Positions 44,636-51,946 of a stretch of 64,000 nucleotides of DNA are shown one piece after another. The position numbers were made by a program, and so were the translations under genes. Under the pieces are notes generated by a model. It had not been told where the DNA came from and searched no databases. It saw only the letters and a program-made list of their open reading frames with translations. The stretch's first letter is position 1. Each line of letters opens with the position of its first letter. Source of the stretch: Gemmatimonadota bacterium (GTDB taxonomy: Bacteria; Gemmatimonadota; Gemmatimonadetes; Longimicrobiales; Gaopeijiaceae); contig JAWKQO010000002.1 of the NCBI GenBank assembly GCA_041390105.1, positions 876,640-940,639 on the forward strand, read 5' to 3'.

Positions 44636-45544
44636 CTACTCCGGCCGGGGTGCGTCCTCGCCGCGGGCCAGCCGGCGGAGGATCAGATCGCGTCTCCAGG
44701 CCATGCGACTCGGTCGGTGGTCGGGGTTTGATGTGAGGGGATGAGGGAGGGTGGCGGCCAGGGACGCCGCCTGCGCACGCGATAGATCGGCGGCGCTGCG
44801 GCTGAAATAGGCTTGTGCCGCGGCTTCCACTCCGAACACACCGGGGCCCAACTCCACGACGTTGAGGTAGAGCTCCAGGATGCGCTCCTTGGGCAAGAAC
44901 CACTCCATTCGTTTGGCTACCACCAGTTCACGCACCTTGCGGGTGAGCGACCGCTCCGTACCGAAGTACAGGTTCTTGGCGAGCTGCTGGGTGATGGTGC
45001 TCCGCCCCTTCACCTCGTCTGCGTGGCTCCGGTAGTACCGCAGCGCCTGGGCGACGGACGCCCAGTCTCCTACGTCCCACCATTCGAAGGAACCGTCGCC
45101 CTGGTAGTGGAGCTCCTCGGCGAGCGCCAGCCAGTCCACTCCATCGTGTAGAAAGAACCGCTGATCCTCCGCGATGAGCACGGCGCGCACGAGGGTGGCG
45201 TCGATATCCTCGAGGTCGAGCCATTCACGCTGGATGCTCAGGACCTGGTCATGCTCCCGCGCCTCGCGCATCCGCTGGTGCATGAGCGACGTGTGGCCCG
45301 GGCGCATCCAGCGCAGAAGCTCCGGGTAGGGGCTCAGCGCGGCCAACGCCAGCAGAAGGGGCAGGCCGATGCGCAGGCTCCGCGGTATGCGGCGCCAGGC
45401 GCGTCGTAGGCGGGATCCTCCGGATCCGGACTTCGACGCTCGGGACGTGGTCATGGCGGACGATTCGACTCGGAGCGGGATGCCGAAGGTCCCGTCGGCA
45501 GCATCCCGCGTGCCGCTTCGAGCTGGTCGGCGGCGCCGTCTCAT
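44636..45544 (-). CDS. mtgA: Monofunctional peptidoglycan glycosyltransferase
   Basis: A 302-residue GT51 enzyme. The transmembrane anchor (SLRIGLPLLLALAALSPYP) follows a basic N-terminus. Conserved motifs are all present: AEDQRFFLHDGVD with the catalytic Glu, KGRSTITQQLAKNLYF, RKVRELVVAKRME and LELYLNVVELGPGVFGVEAAA. It polymerises lipid II into glycan strands at the inner membrane. The ATG at 45544 is two bases after the stop of the sigma-54 activator (TGA C ATG) with GAGG upstream, so translation is probably coupled. An ATG at 45454 would give a 272-residue form nearer the family's usual length. Confidence 0.9.
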   Translation of the reverse strand: MRRRRRPARSGTRDAADGTFGIPLRVESSAMTTSRASKSGSGGSRLRRAWRRIPRSLRIGLPLLLALAALSPYPELLRWMRPGHTSLMHQRMREAREHDQVLSIQREWLDLEDIDATLVRAVLIAEDQRFFLHDGVDWLALAEELHYQGDGSFEWWDVGDWASVAQALRYYRSHADEVKGRSTITQQLAKNLYFGTERSLTRKVRELVVAKRMEWFLPKERILELYLNVVELGPGVFGVEAAAQAYFSRSAADLSRAQAASLAATLPHPLTSNPDHRPSRMAWRRDLILRRLARGEDAPRPE

Positions 45545-45545
45545 G

Positions 45546-46955
45546 TCAGCCTCGGAAATCGGCCTTGTCGAGGCCGTACTGCTGCATCTTGTTGTACAAC
45601 GTACGCGTACTCACGCCTGCGCGCTCCGCCGCCTGACCCACACGGCCCCGCGTCTCGGACAGTACTCGTTCCAGGTAGGCGCTCTCCAACCAGGACACCA
45701 GGCGATCGCGGGCCTCGTCCAAGGGCTGCCGCACCAGGCTTTCCAGGCGCGGTGGCTCCGGTCCTCGCATCTCGGGGGGTAGCGCGCCGGAGATCTGCGC
45801 GGGTAGGTCGGCGAGCGACAGCTTGGGGCCCGGCGCCAGCAGGACCGCCCGCTCCATGACGTTGATGAGCTCGCGCACGTTCCCGGGCCAGGTGTAGCGC
45901 TCCAGTGCCTCCATGGCGGCGGCGTCGGTACCCGTCAGGTGCCGGCCGAACTGGTCGGAGAAGCGCTCGCAGTAGGCGTTGACCAGCTCTTCGATGTCTT
46001 CTCGGCGCTCGCGCAGGGGGGGCACCGTCAGCGTGACGACTCCGAGGCGGAAATACAGATCGGGACGGAAGTCGCCGGCCTCCATGGCCTCTTCGAGGTT
46101 GCGGTTGGTTGCCGCCATGATGCGCACATCGACCGGGATGGAGCGCTCACCGCCGAGCGGGTGGATGCGCCGCTCCTGGAGCGCCCGCAGCAGCTTGGTC
46201 TGGAGTGCGAGTGGCATGTCGCCGATCTCGTCGAGGAAGAGCGTGCCTTCGTGGGCCAGCTCGAAGTAGCCGCGGCGGGAGCGAACCGCGCCGGTGAAGG
46301 CGCCTTCGACGTGTCCGAAGAGCTCGCTCTCCAGGAGGGTGTCGGGAAGGGCGGAGCAGTTGACTGCCACGAATGGGCCGTCGGCGCGCGCGCTTTCCGT
46401 GTGGATGGCATGCGCCAGCCACTCCTTGCCCACTCCGGTCTCGCCGAGGATCAGAAGGGAGGCGTCCGAGCGGGCGACGCGTTCGGCCAGGCTGAGCAGC
46501 TCCTCCATGGCCGGGCTGGAAGAGGCGAAGTCGCCGAAACGGAACTCCTGCTCGGTACCGTCCGTGCGCCGCTGCAGCTGGGCGCGTCGTCGGCGCACCA
46601 GCGCGTCGAACGCTCCGCGCAGCGCCCGGTCCGGCAGGTGGCGCACCAGCACGTCGAGCGCGCCCGCCGCCGTCAGGCGCGTGCGCTCCTCCGCGTCTTC
46701 TTCATTCGTGAGGAGCACGACCTCGGGTGCGTCGGGCGCCGCACGGAGGGCGCTCACGGTCTCGGTGACGGGCTCGGGTAAGTCTGCTGCCGTGCAGATC
46801 AGCAGGTCGAACGACTCCCGCTTGAGACTCGACCACACCTGTCGCACGGTGCGCGCTTCGGCGATGACACGATCGCCGGTGTTGCTCTCGAGGATGGAGG
46901 TCAACCGTGCCGAGAGGGTCGGCGTTCTCGTGTAGACGAGGATGCGTGCGATCAT
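45546..46955 (-). CDS. Sigma-54 activator with a degenerate receiver domain
   Basis: A 469-residue enhancer-binding protein. The N-terminal 120 residues have the receiver fold pattern but lack the active site. The acidic pair is replaced in ILVYTRTPT, the phospho-acceptor position is Thr55 (FDLLICT), and the switch Lys is Arg105. The AAA+ domain is intact: Walker A GETGVGKE (171-178), sigma-54 loop GAFTGA (218-223), FLDEIGDM and the arginine fingers. A Fis-type helix-turn-helix ends it (GQAAERAGVSTRTLYNKMQQYG). It cannot be controlled by Asp phosphorylation, so ligand, protein contact or abundance must switch it. It is divergent from the H1-like gene and co-transcribed with mtgA. Confidence 0.92.
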   Translation of the reverse strand: MIARILVYTRTPTLSARLTSILESNTGDRVIAEARTVRQVWSSLKRESFDLLICTAADLPEPVTETVSALRAAPDAPEVVLLTNEEDAEERTRLTAAGALDVLVRHLPDRALRGAFDALVRRRRAQLQRRTDGTEQEFRFGDFASSSPAMEELLSLAERVARSDASLLILGETGVGKEWLAHAIHTESARADGPFVAVNCSALPDTLLESELFGHVEGAFTGAVRSRRGYFELAHEGTLFLDEIGDMPLALQTKLLRALQERRIHPLGGERSIPVDVRIMAATNRNLEEAMEAGDFRPDLYFRLGVVTLTVPPLRERREDIEELVNAYCERFSDQFGRHLTGTDAAAMEALERYTWPGNVRELINVMERAVLLAPGPKLSLADLPAQISGALPPEMRGPEPPRLESLVRQPLDEARDRLVSWLESAYLERVLSETRGRVGQAAERAGVSTRTLYNKMQQYGLDKADFRG

Positions 46956-47031
46956 CGAATTATCGGAAACACGGTGCTGAAAAGTGGGTGTGGCGGCGGA
47001 ACTTCCTCTCCTACAAGGACAATCGAGCCGC

Positions 47032-47047
47032 TGGCACGCCTGGCGCC
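47032..47047 (+). promoter_or_regulatory. Second, weaker sigma-54-like site
   Basis: TGGCACG at 47032-47038 is a perfect -24 box, and GC at 47045-47046 is at the correct -12 distance, but the preceding TT is absent. It would start transcription about 240 bases before the H1-like gene. Confidence 0.35.
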
Positions 47048-47055
47048 CTGCACGA

Positions 47056-47075
47056 TTCGGCATGCACGTGCCGAA
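47056..47075. promoter_or_regulatory. Dyad TTCGGCA-N6-TGCCGAA, candidate activator site
   Basis: TTCGGCA (47056-47062) is mirrored exactly by TGCCGAA (47069-47075). Its centre is about 140 bases before the -24 box of the 47204 promoter, a normal distance for a sigma-54 enhancer site. It is a good candidate target for the Fis-type domain of the divergent activator. Confidence 0.5.
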
Positions 47076-47097
47076 AAATGTCTCATATCGAGCAAAT

Positions 47098-47113
47098 CAG
47101 CAACCATATGCTG
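47098..47113. promoter_or_regulatory. Dyad CAGCA-N6-TGCTG
   Basis: CAGCA (47098-47102) is mirrored by TGCTG (47109-47113). It is shorter than the other dyads and about 100 bases before the sigma-54 -24 box. TGCTGAAAA recurs at 46974-46982, near the activator start. Confidence 0.35.
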
Positions 47114-47157
47114 AAAAAGCCGACCCACACCACCCGAACAACTCCCGGATGTTGCGC

Positions 47158-47174
47158 TGTATCACGTTGATACA
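47158..47174. promoter_or_regulatory. Dyad TGTATC-N5-GATACA
   Basis: A six-base inverted repeat TGTATC (47158-47163) and GATACA (47169-47174), about 30 bases before the sigma-54 -24 box. The position suits an IHF-like or repressor site better than an enhancer. Confidence 0.5.
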
Positions 47175-47203
47175 AAACACTTTGCGGATATCTGACTCTT
47201 AGT

Positions 47204-47219
47204 TGGCCTGTCCCTTGCC
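47204..47219 (+). promoter_or_regulatory. Near-consensus sigma-54 promoter of the H1-like gene
   Basis: TGGCCTGTCCCTTGCC matches the sigma-54 consensus TGGCACG-N4-TTGCW at 13 of the 16 positions when the four unspecified bases are counted as matches; the invariant GG and GC have correct spacing. Transcription should begin near 47230, about 70 bases before the ATG. The activator gene lies divergent, 249 bases away. Confidence 0.75.
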
Positions 47220-47298
47220 TCACCGCCCGGCTCGAAGGAGCGAAACGCGCTCCCGCCAATCACTTGCGCCCCCCGGGGCGTGCTCCGGAGAGAGATCA

Positions 47299-47532
47299 AT
47301 GGCGATGAAGAAGGCGGCCGCCAAGAGGAAGGCGACCAAGAAGAAGGCGACCAAGAAGAAGGCCGCGAAGAAGGCTGCCAAGAAGACCACCCGCAAGGCT
47401 GCGGCGAAGAAGACGGCCAAGAAGACCGTGAAGAAGGCGGCCAAGAAGACTGCCCGTAAGGCGCCTGCGAAGAAGACGGCCAAGAAGGCCGCCAAGAAGG
47501 CGTCCCGCAAGAAGGCCGCGCCCAAGCGCTAA
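47299..47532 (+). CDS. Histone H1-like Lys/Ala-rich DNA-binding protein
   Basis: A 77-residue protein made almost entirely of Lys, Ala, Thr and Arg in AAKKTAKK-type repeats, resembling the C-terminal tail of eukaryotic histone H1 and bacterial HctA/HctB, BpH1 and AlgP tails. GGAGAGAG precedes the ATG. Such proteins bind DNA non-specifically and condense the nucleoid in stationary phase or development. It has no globular part. The strong sigma-54 promoter upstream implies tight, ATP-dependent control rather than constitutive expression. A hairpin follows, then the amidoligase operon on the same strand 128 bases away. Confidence 0.9.
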   Translation: MAMKKAAAKRKATKKKATKKKAAKKAAKKTTRKAAAKKTAKKTVKKAAKKTARKAPAKKTAKKAAKKASRKKAAPKR

Positions 47533-47549
47533 GCCTCTCGGATCGGGAG

Positions 47550-47572
47550 GGTCCCCGGCGCTGCCGGGGGCC
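47550..47572 (+). terminator. Hairpin after the H1-like gene
   Basis: GGTCCCCGGC (47550-47559) pairs with GCCGGGGGCC (47563-47572), 10 bp with one G-U pair in RNA and a three-base loop, beginning 18 bases past the stop. No T-run follows. Read-through into the next operon is possible. Confidence 0.5.
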
Positions 47573-47660
47573 CGCTCCCGGGGATCCGGCCGGCTCGCCA
47601 GGGGTCTCATAGCGGCCCCGAACCTCCCAACCGGCCTCCTGCCCCAACCCTCTCCGAACC

Positions 47661-48437
47661 ATGACCGCCCCCACCGTGCGTGTGCCGATCCTGGCCCAGC
47701 CGGACGACTACTCCTGCGGTCCCACCAGCCTGCACGCGGTCTATACGTTTCACGGGCTGGATCTCGACCTGCCTCAGCTGATCCGCGACGTCCCTTCGTT
47801 GAAGGAAGGCGGCACGCTCGCGGTCTTCCTGGGTCTGGACGCTCTGGCCCGGGGGTTCGATGTCCGCCTGTATTCATACAACCTGCGGGTGTTCGATCCG
47901 TCCTGGGCGGGTCTGGATCGAGGCACACTGCTGGAGAAGCTGCGGGCCCAGCTGTCCGCCAAGCGCAAGCGACGGCTCCGGGAGAGCACGCGCGCCTACG
48001 CCAGTTTCCTCGAGGCGGGAGGTGAGCTTCGCTTCGATCCGCTCACGGTTCGCTTGATCGAGGAGTACTTCGATATGGGACTGCCCGTCCTGTGCGGCCT
48101 GAGCTCCACGTATCTGTACGGCACACCCCGTGAGGTGGAGGCGGAAGGTGGCCGCATGCTCTATGACGACGTGCGCGGCACGCCGCAGGGGCACTTCGTG
48201 GTGCTGTGCGGCACGCGAGTGGGACGGTTCTTGATCGCCGACCCCTACCAGGCCAATCCGATCTCGGGGGATCACTACTACGAGGTGGAGCCCGCCCATC
48301 TCGTCCGGTCCATCCTGCTGGGAGTGGTCACCTACGATGGCAACCTGATGGTGGTGGCGCCCAAAGGGGAGCTGCCGGACTTCCCGCAGCGGGGGCCGTT
48401 CGTCCACGGTGTGGCCGATCCGCCCGAGGCCCCATGA
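47661..48437 (+). CDS. C39-like cysteine peptidase, first gene of an amidoligase operon
   Basis: A 258-residue cytoplasmic protein of the C39-like papain fold. DDYSCGPTSLHAVY carries the nucleophile Cys19, GHFVVLCG the catalytic His178, and IADPYQ the Asp194. Between them lies a long helical insertion rich in Arg/Lys (about 90-120). C39 peptidases usually trim bacteriocin leaders at a Gly-Gly site inside ABC exporters; stand-alone relatives like this one occur next to RimK-type ligases. It may cleave or transfer a peptide for the ligases downstream. It overlaps the next gene as ATGA. The ribosome site is weak, so the start is less certain than the fold. Confidence 0.8.
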   Translation: MTAPTVRVPILAQPDDYSCGPTSLHAVYTFHGLDLDLPQLIRDVPSLKEGGTLAVFLGLDALARGFDVRLYSYNLRVFDPSWAGLDRGTLLEKLRAQLSAKRKRRLRESTRAYASFLEAGGELRFDPLTVRLIEEYFDMGLPVLCGLSSTYLYGTPREVEAEGGRMLYDDVRGTPQGHFVVLCGTRVGRFLIADPYQANPISGDHYYEVEPAHLVRSILLGVVTYDGNLMVVAPKGELPDFPQRGPFVHGVADPPEAP

Positions 48438-49900
48438 AGAAGATCGTCGTCGTCAACAACCCGAAGCTCTGGACCCTGGATGTGGAGGGGTGCGAGATCG
48501 TCGCGGGCCGAGACTACCTGCTGGACCCCCAGTGGGGACAGCGCGATGCCCGGGTCTTCAACCTCTGTCGCGAGTATCGCTACGGTTCTCAGGGCTATTA
48601 CGTCTCCCTCCTGGCGGAGGCGCGGGGCCAGCGCGTGATTCCCAGCGTCAAGACGATCCAGGATCTGAAGACGCCGGCGGTCACCCGCATCCTCACAGAG
48701 GAGCTGGACGATCTCGTGCGCCGTTCCTTGCGGGACGTGCCCGGTGACACCTTCGAGATGGACGTGTATTTCGGAGAGAGCCCGCGCAAGGACCACGAGA
48801 AGCTGGCCCTCGAGCTCCACCGCCTTTTCGTGGCGCCCTTCCTGCGCGCGCGCTTCGAGAAGGATGCGCGCTGGGAGCTGCAGAACGTGCGCATCCTGGC
48901 GCTGGGAGACATCGAGGAGGCGGATGTCGATTTCGCGCGCACCGCCACCGCGCAGTATCTGGGACGGCGGCGCTACCACAGCCCCCGTCCCAGCAAGTTC
49001 ATCTATGACCTGGCCATCCTGCACGACCCCGAGGAGAAGGCGCCGCCCTCCGACCGTGCTGCGTTGAATCGCTTCCTCGGTGCGGGCGAGGCGCTCGGCT
49101 TCAGTACCGAACTGATCACGCGTGAGGACTCGGACCGCATCGGCGAGTTCGACGCCCTTCTGATCCGGGCCACCACCGAGGTGGACCACTACACCTACCG
49201 TTTCGCCCGACGAGCCCAGTCGGAGGGGATGCCGGTCATCGACGACCCTGATTCCATCCTGCGCTGTACCAACAAGGTATTCCTGGCAGAAGCGCTGAAC
49301 GCCGCCGGGGTCCCCAGCCCCAAGACGATGATCGTGCACAAGGAGAACGCGGACCAGGTGCGCGAACAGATCGGACTGCCCTGCGTACTCAAGGTGCCGG
49401 ACGGCTCATTCTCTCTGGGCGTCACGCGTGCCGAGGACAAAGCGGGCTTGGATCGAGATCTGGAACGCATGCTGTCCCAGTCGGAGTTGATCATCGCACA
49501 GGCGTACACACCCACTCCTTTCGACTGGAGAGTGGGAGTCCTCAACGGGGAGCCGCTGTTCGCCTGCCGCTACTACATGGCCTCTGGGCATTGGCAGATC
49601 TACAACTGGAAGAGCCAGACCAGCCGGGACGTGGAAGGAGATTGGGAGACGCTCGACGTGACGGCCGCGCCCGAGGCGGTGATCACGACTGCACTGAAGG
49701 CGGCGGCGCTGATGGGGGATGGCCTCTACGGGGTGGACCTGAAGGAGCTCGATGGGCAGCCCATGGTGATCGAGGTCAACGACAATCCCAACATCGATCA
49801 CGGTGTCGAGGACCAGGTGTTGGGAGACGAGCTCTACCGACGCATCGTGCTCACCTTGCGGGAACGCTTCGAGCGGAAGTTCCAGATCCGTGGACGCTGA
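48434..49900 (+). CDS. RimK-type ATP-grasp ligase with RLAN-like N-terminal domain
   Basis: A 488-residue ligase. Residues about 1-205 form a separate N-terminal domain (KIVVVNNPKLW, RVFNLCREYRYGSQGYYVSLLAEARG) resembling the RimK-like ATP-grasp N-terminal domain, PF14401. Residues about 230-488 are the ATP-grasp: RATTEVDHYTYRFARRA, CVLKVPDGSFSLGV with the phosphate-binding Lys/Ser, IIAQAYTPTPFDWRVGVLNG, and the metal site VIEVNDNPNIDHGVED. RimK adds glutamate residues to ribosomal protein S6; this longer type has no proven substrate. It should form amide or peptide bonds using ATP. It is translationally coupled at both ends. Confidence 0.88.
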   Translation: MKKIVVVNNPKLWTLDVEGCEIVAGRDYLLDPQWGQRDARVFNLCREYRYGSQGYYVSLLAEARGQRVIPSVKTIQDLKTPAVTRILTEELDDLVRRSLRDVPGDTFEMDVYFGESPRKDHEKLALELHRLFVAPFLRARFEKDARWELQNVRILALGDIEEADVDFARTATAQYLGRRRYHSPRPSKFIYDLAILHDPEEKAPPSDRAALNRFLGAGEALGFSTELITREDSDRIGEFDALLIRATTEVDHYTYRFARRAQSEGMPVIDDPDSILRCTNKVFLAEALNAAGVPSPKTMIVHKENADQVREQIGLPCVLKVPDGSFSLGVTRAEDKAGLDRDLERMLSQSELIIAQAYTPTPFDWRVGVLNGEPLFACRYYMASGHWQIYNWKSQTSRDVEGDWETLDVTAAPEAVITTALKAAALMGDGLYGVDLKELDGQPMVIEVNDNPNIDHGVEDQVLGDELYRRIVLTLRERFERKFQIRGR

Positions 49901-51140
49901 GCATGCGCTGGGGCTCTTCGATGGCTTCGGCGTCGAGCTGGAGTACATGGTCGTGGACCGTGACTCGCTCGGCGTGCGTCCCGTCGTGGATGACCTCATC
50001 GAGCGCGTGACCGGAAGCATCTCCGCGGACGTGGAGCGCGACGATCTGGAGTGGTCCAACGAGCTCGTCAGCCATGTCCTCGAGCTGAAGACGGCGGGTC
50101 CAGCGCCGTCCCTGGAGCCGCTGGCGCGCCGCTTCCACGAGGAGGTGCTGGCTGTCCACGGCTATCTCGAGCCGCTGAGCGCCACGCTGTTGGGCACCGG
50201 TGCCCACCCATTCATGGACCCGGCCACCGAGACGCGCCTGTGGCCGCACGAGTACAACGAGGTGTACGCGCTGTACGACCGCGTCTTCGGGTGCAGAGGC
50301 CACGGTTGGTCCAATCTACAGAGCACTCACCTCAACCTCCCCTTCAAGAACGACGAGGAGTTCGGTCGTTTGCATGCGGCGATCCGCGTGTTGCTGCCAC
50401 TGTTGCCGGGGCTGGCCGCCAGCACCCCCATCCTCGATGGCAAGGACACGGGCCTCGCGGATGCGCGCCTGGACGCGTATCGCCGAAACCAGGTCCGCAT
50501 GCCGTCCTTGGCCGGGGTCGTCATTCCGGAGCGCGTCTACACGCAGCGCGACTACGACCGCGTGATCTTCCAGCCGATCGTGCAAGCGATGGCCCCTCAT
50601 GACCAGGACCGGGTGCTGGACCGGCACTTCCTCAACTCCCGGGGCGCCATCGCCCGCTTCGACCGAGGGAGCATCGAGATCCGCCTCCTGGATTTGCAGG
50701 AGTGTCCGGCCGCGGATCTGGCGATCGTGTCTCTGGTCGTCGAGGTACTGCGTTTGTTGGTGGACGGGCGTTGGCTCGGCGACGAGCCCGTGCGGGCGCT
50801 GGACGAGCACCGACTGGCCGCAGTGCTGCTGGATGCGATTCGCGACGGTGAGCAGGCGCGCGTGCGGGACACGGAGGTGCTGCACGCCGTGGGTTGGCGT
50901 CGCGGGGAGGTGGACCTCATCCGGCTGTGGGGGCACCTGGCGGACGAGGCGGGGGCGCGGTTGACGGCCGAGGTCGGCCGCGGGATCGAGCGGATCTTGA
51001 CCCAAGGTACTCTGGCCACGCGCATCCGCAGGGCGTTGGGGGAGGCGTGGGGGCGCGAGGAGCTCGTCGCGGTCTATCGTTCGTTGGGCGAGGCGCTGCG
51101 CGCGAACCGTCTCTTCGAGCCCGATCGACCCCGGACCTGA
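49890..51140 (+). CDS. GCS2-type carboxylate-amine ligase
   Basis: A 416-residue enzyme of the glutamate-cysteine ligase 2 superfamily, starting at a GTG and overlapping the ATP-grasp gene by 11 bases. GVELEYMVVD carries the metal-binding glutamates of the first strand; ELVSHVLELKT the second acidic motif; THLNLPF the third. SRGAIARFDRGSIEIRLLDLQECP near residue 260 corresponds to the substrate-binding strand. The family joins the gamma-carboxyl of glutamate, or another acid, to an amine with ATP. With an ATP-grasp ligase next to it, two successive amide bonds are implied. The substrate amine is unknown. Confidence 0.85.
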   Translation: MDAEHALGLFDGFGVELEYMVVDRDSLGVRPVVDDLIERVTGSISADVERDDLEWSNELVSHVLELKTAGPAPSLEPLARRFHEEVLAVHGYLEPLSATLLGTGAHPFMDPATETRLWPHEYNEVYALYDRVFGCRGHGWSNLQSTHLNLPFKNDEEFGRLHAAIRVLLPLLPGLAASTPILDGKDTGLADARLDAYRRNQVRMPSLAGVVIPERVYTQRDYDRVIFQPIVQAMAPHDQDRVLDRHFLNSRGAIARFDRGSIEIRLLDLQECPAADLAIVSLVVEVLRLLVDGRWLGDEPVRALDEHRLAAVLLDAIRDGEQARVRDTEVLHAVGWRRGEVDLIRLWGHLADEAGARLTAEVGRGIERILTQGTLATRIRRALGEAWGREELVAVYRSLGEALRANRLFEPDRPRT

Positions 51141-51154
51141 GCGCCACGGGCACA

Positions 51155-51886
51155 ATGTCCCCTGCAGGTACGTTCTGGCTCTTCACCTGCGAGCACGGCG
51201 GGAACCGAGTCCCGCCCCGTTGGCGAGAGTGCTTTCGAGGGGCGCACGCTGCGCTCGAGAGCCACCGCGGGTGGGACCTGGGCGCCTTGTCCCTGTTCCG
51301 CACGCTGCTGCGGCGGTATGCGGATGCCGGCTTCCACGCCACGGTCACGCGGCTGTTGGTCGATCTGAACCGCTCGGAAGGTCACCCTCGACACTTTTCG
51401 GAATACACCCGGGGACTGGGGCACGAGGCGCGGGAGCGCATCCTCGCGAAGTTCTACCGCCCCTACCGGGCCGCCGTTTCTACCTGCGTCGCCGAGGCGC
51501 TGACCTCCCATCCGCGGGTCGTCCATATCGGGGTGCACACGTTCACACCCGTGCTGGCCGGACGGGAGCGTGCCTTCGAGGTGGGTCTGCTCTACGATCC
51601 TTCGCGTCGGGCCGAGAGGGCGTGGACCTCTGGATGGGCTGCTGCGCTCCGCGGTTGCTCGGACCTGCGCGTTCGGAGGAACCAGCCCTACCGCGGGGCC
51701 TCCGACGGATTGACCACGACGCTGCGCCGCCGCTTCGGGCCCCGCTATCTGGGGATCGAGTTGGAGGTGAATCAGGCGCTCTGGCGGGGCGGACGATGGG
51801 ACGGGGCCGTGCGCGCGGCGCTCGTGGAGAGCCTCGCTGTGCTGCACTCGCGCCAGGAACTGGCGCGACAGGGTGGCCGCTACTAG
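51155..51886 (+). CDS. N-formylglutamate amidohydrolase family enzyme
   Basis: A 243-residue enzyme 14 bases after the GCS2-type gene. Family features (PF05013) are the N-terminal CEHGGNRVPP, SHRGWDLGA, LVDLNRSEGH and VHIGVHTFTP with metal-binding His residues, and GIELEVNQAL near the end. The characterised member (HutG) hydrolyses N-formyl-glutamate in histidine breakdown, but no hut genes are here. In this operon it may remove glutamate or an acyl group from the ligase product (inference), acting as an editing or turnover enzyme. Confidence 0.85.
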   Translation: MSPAGTFWLFTCEHGGNRVPPRWRECFRGAHAALESHRGWDLGALSLFRTLLRRYADAGFHATVTRLLVDLNRSEGHPRHFSEYTRGLGHEARERILAKFYRPYRAAVSTCVAEALTSHPRVVHIGVHTFTPVLAGRERAFEVGLLYDPSRRAERAWTSGWAAALRGCSDLRVRRNQPYRGASDGLTTTLRRRFGPRYLGIELEVNQALWRGGRWDGAVRAALVESLAVLHSRQELARQGGRY

Positions 51887-51946
51887 CCTCGCTTCGCGCC
51901 TCTTCGGGCGTGACCCCCCGCTCTGACGGCACGACCCAGGAGCGTC

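Larger units (their letters stand above)
46956..47298. other. 343-bp divergent control region with dyads
   Basis: This is the longest non-coding stretch besides 41131-41525 and is visibly richer in A+T than its flanks. It separates the sigma-54 activator (minus) from the H1-like gene (plus). It contains a near-consensus sigma-54 promoter (47204-47219), a weaker one (47032-47047) and three inverted repeats (47056-47075, 47098-47113, 47158-47174). No coding sequence with a ribosome site is present apart from the ends. Confidence 0.7.

Noticed and set aside
47299..47532. Repeated AAGAAG/GCCAAG units resembling a repeat array
   Set aside because: They are codons for the Lys/Ala repeats of the H1-like protein; no constant repeat with variable spacers exists, so it is not a CRISPR array.
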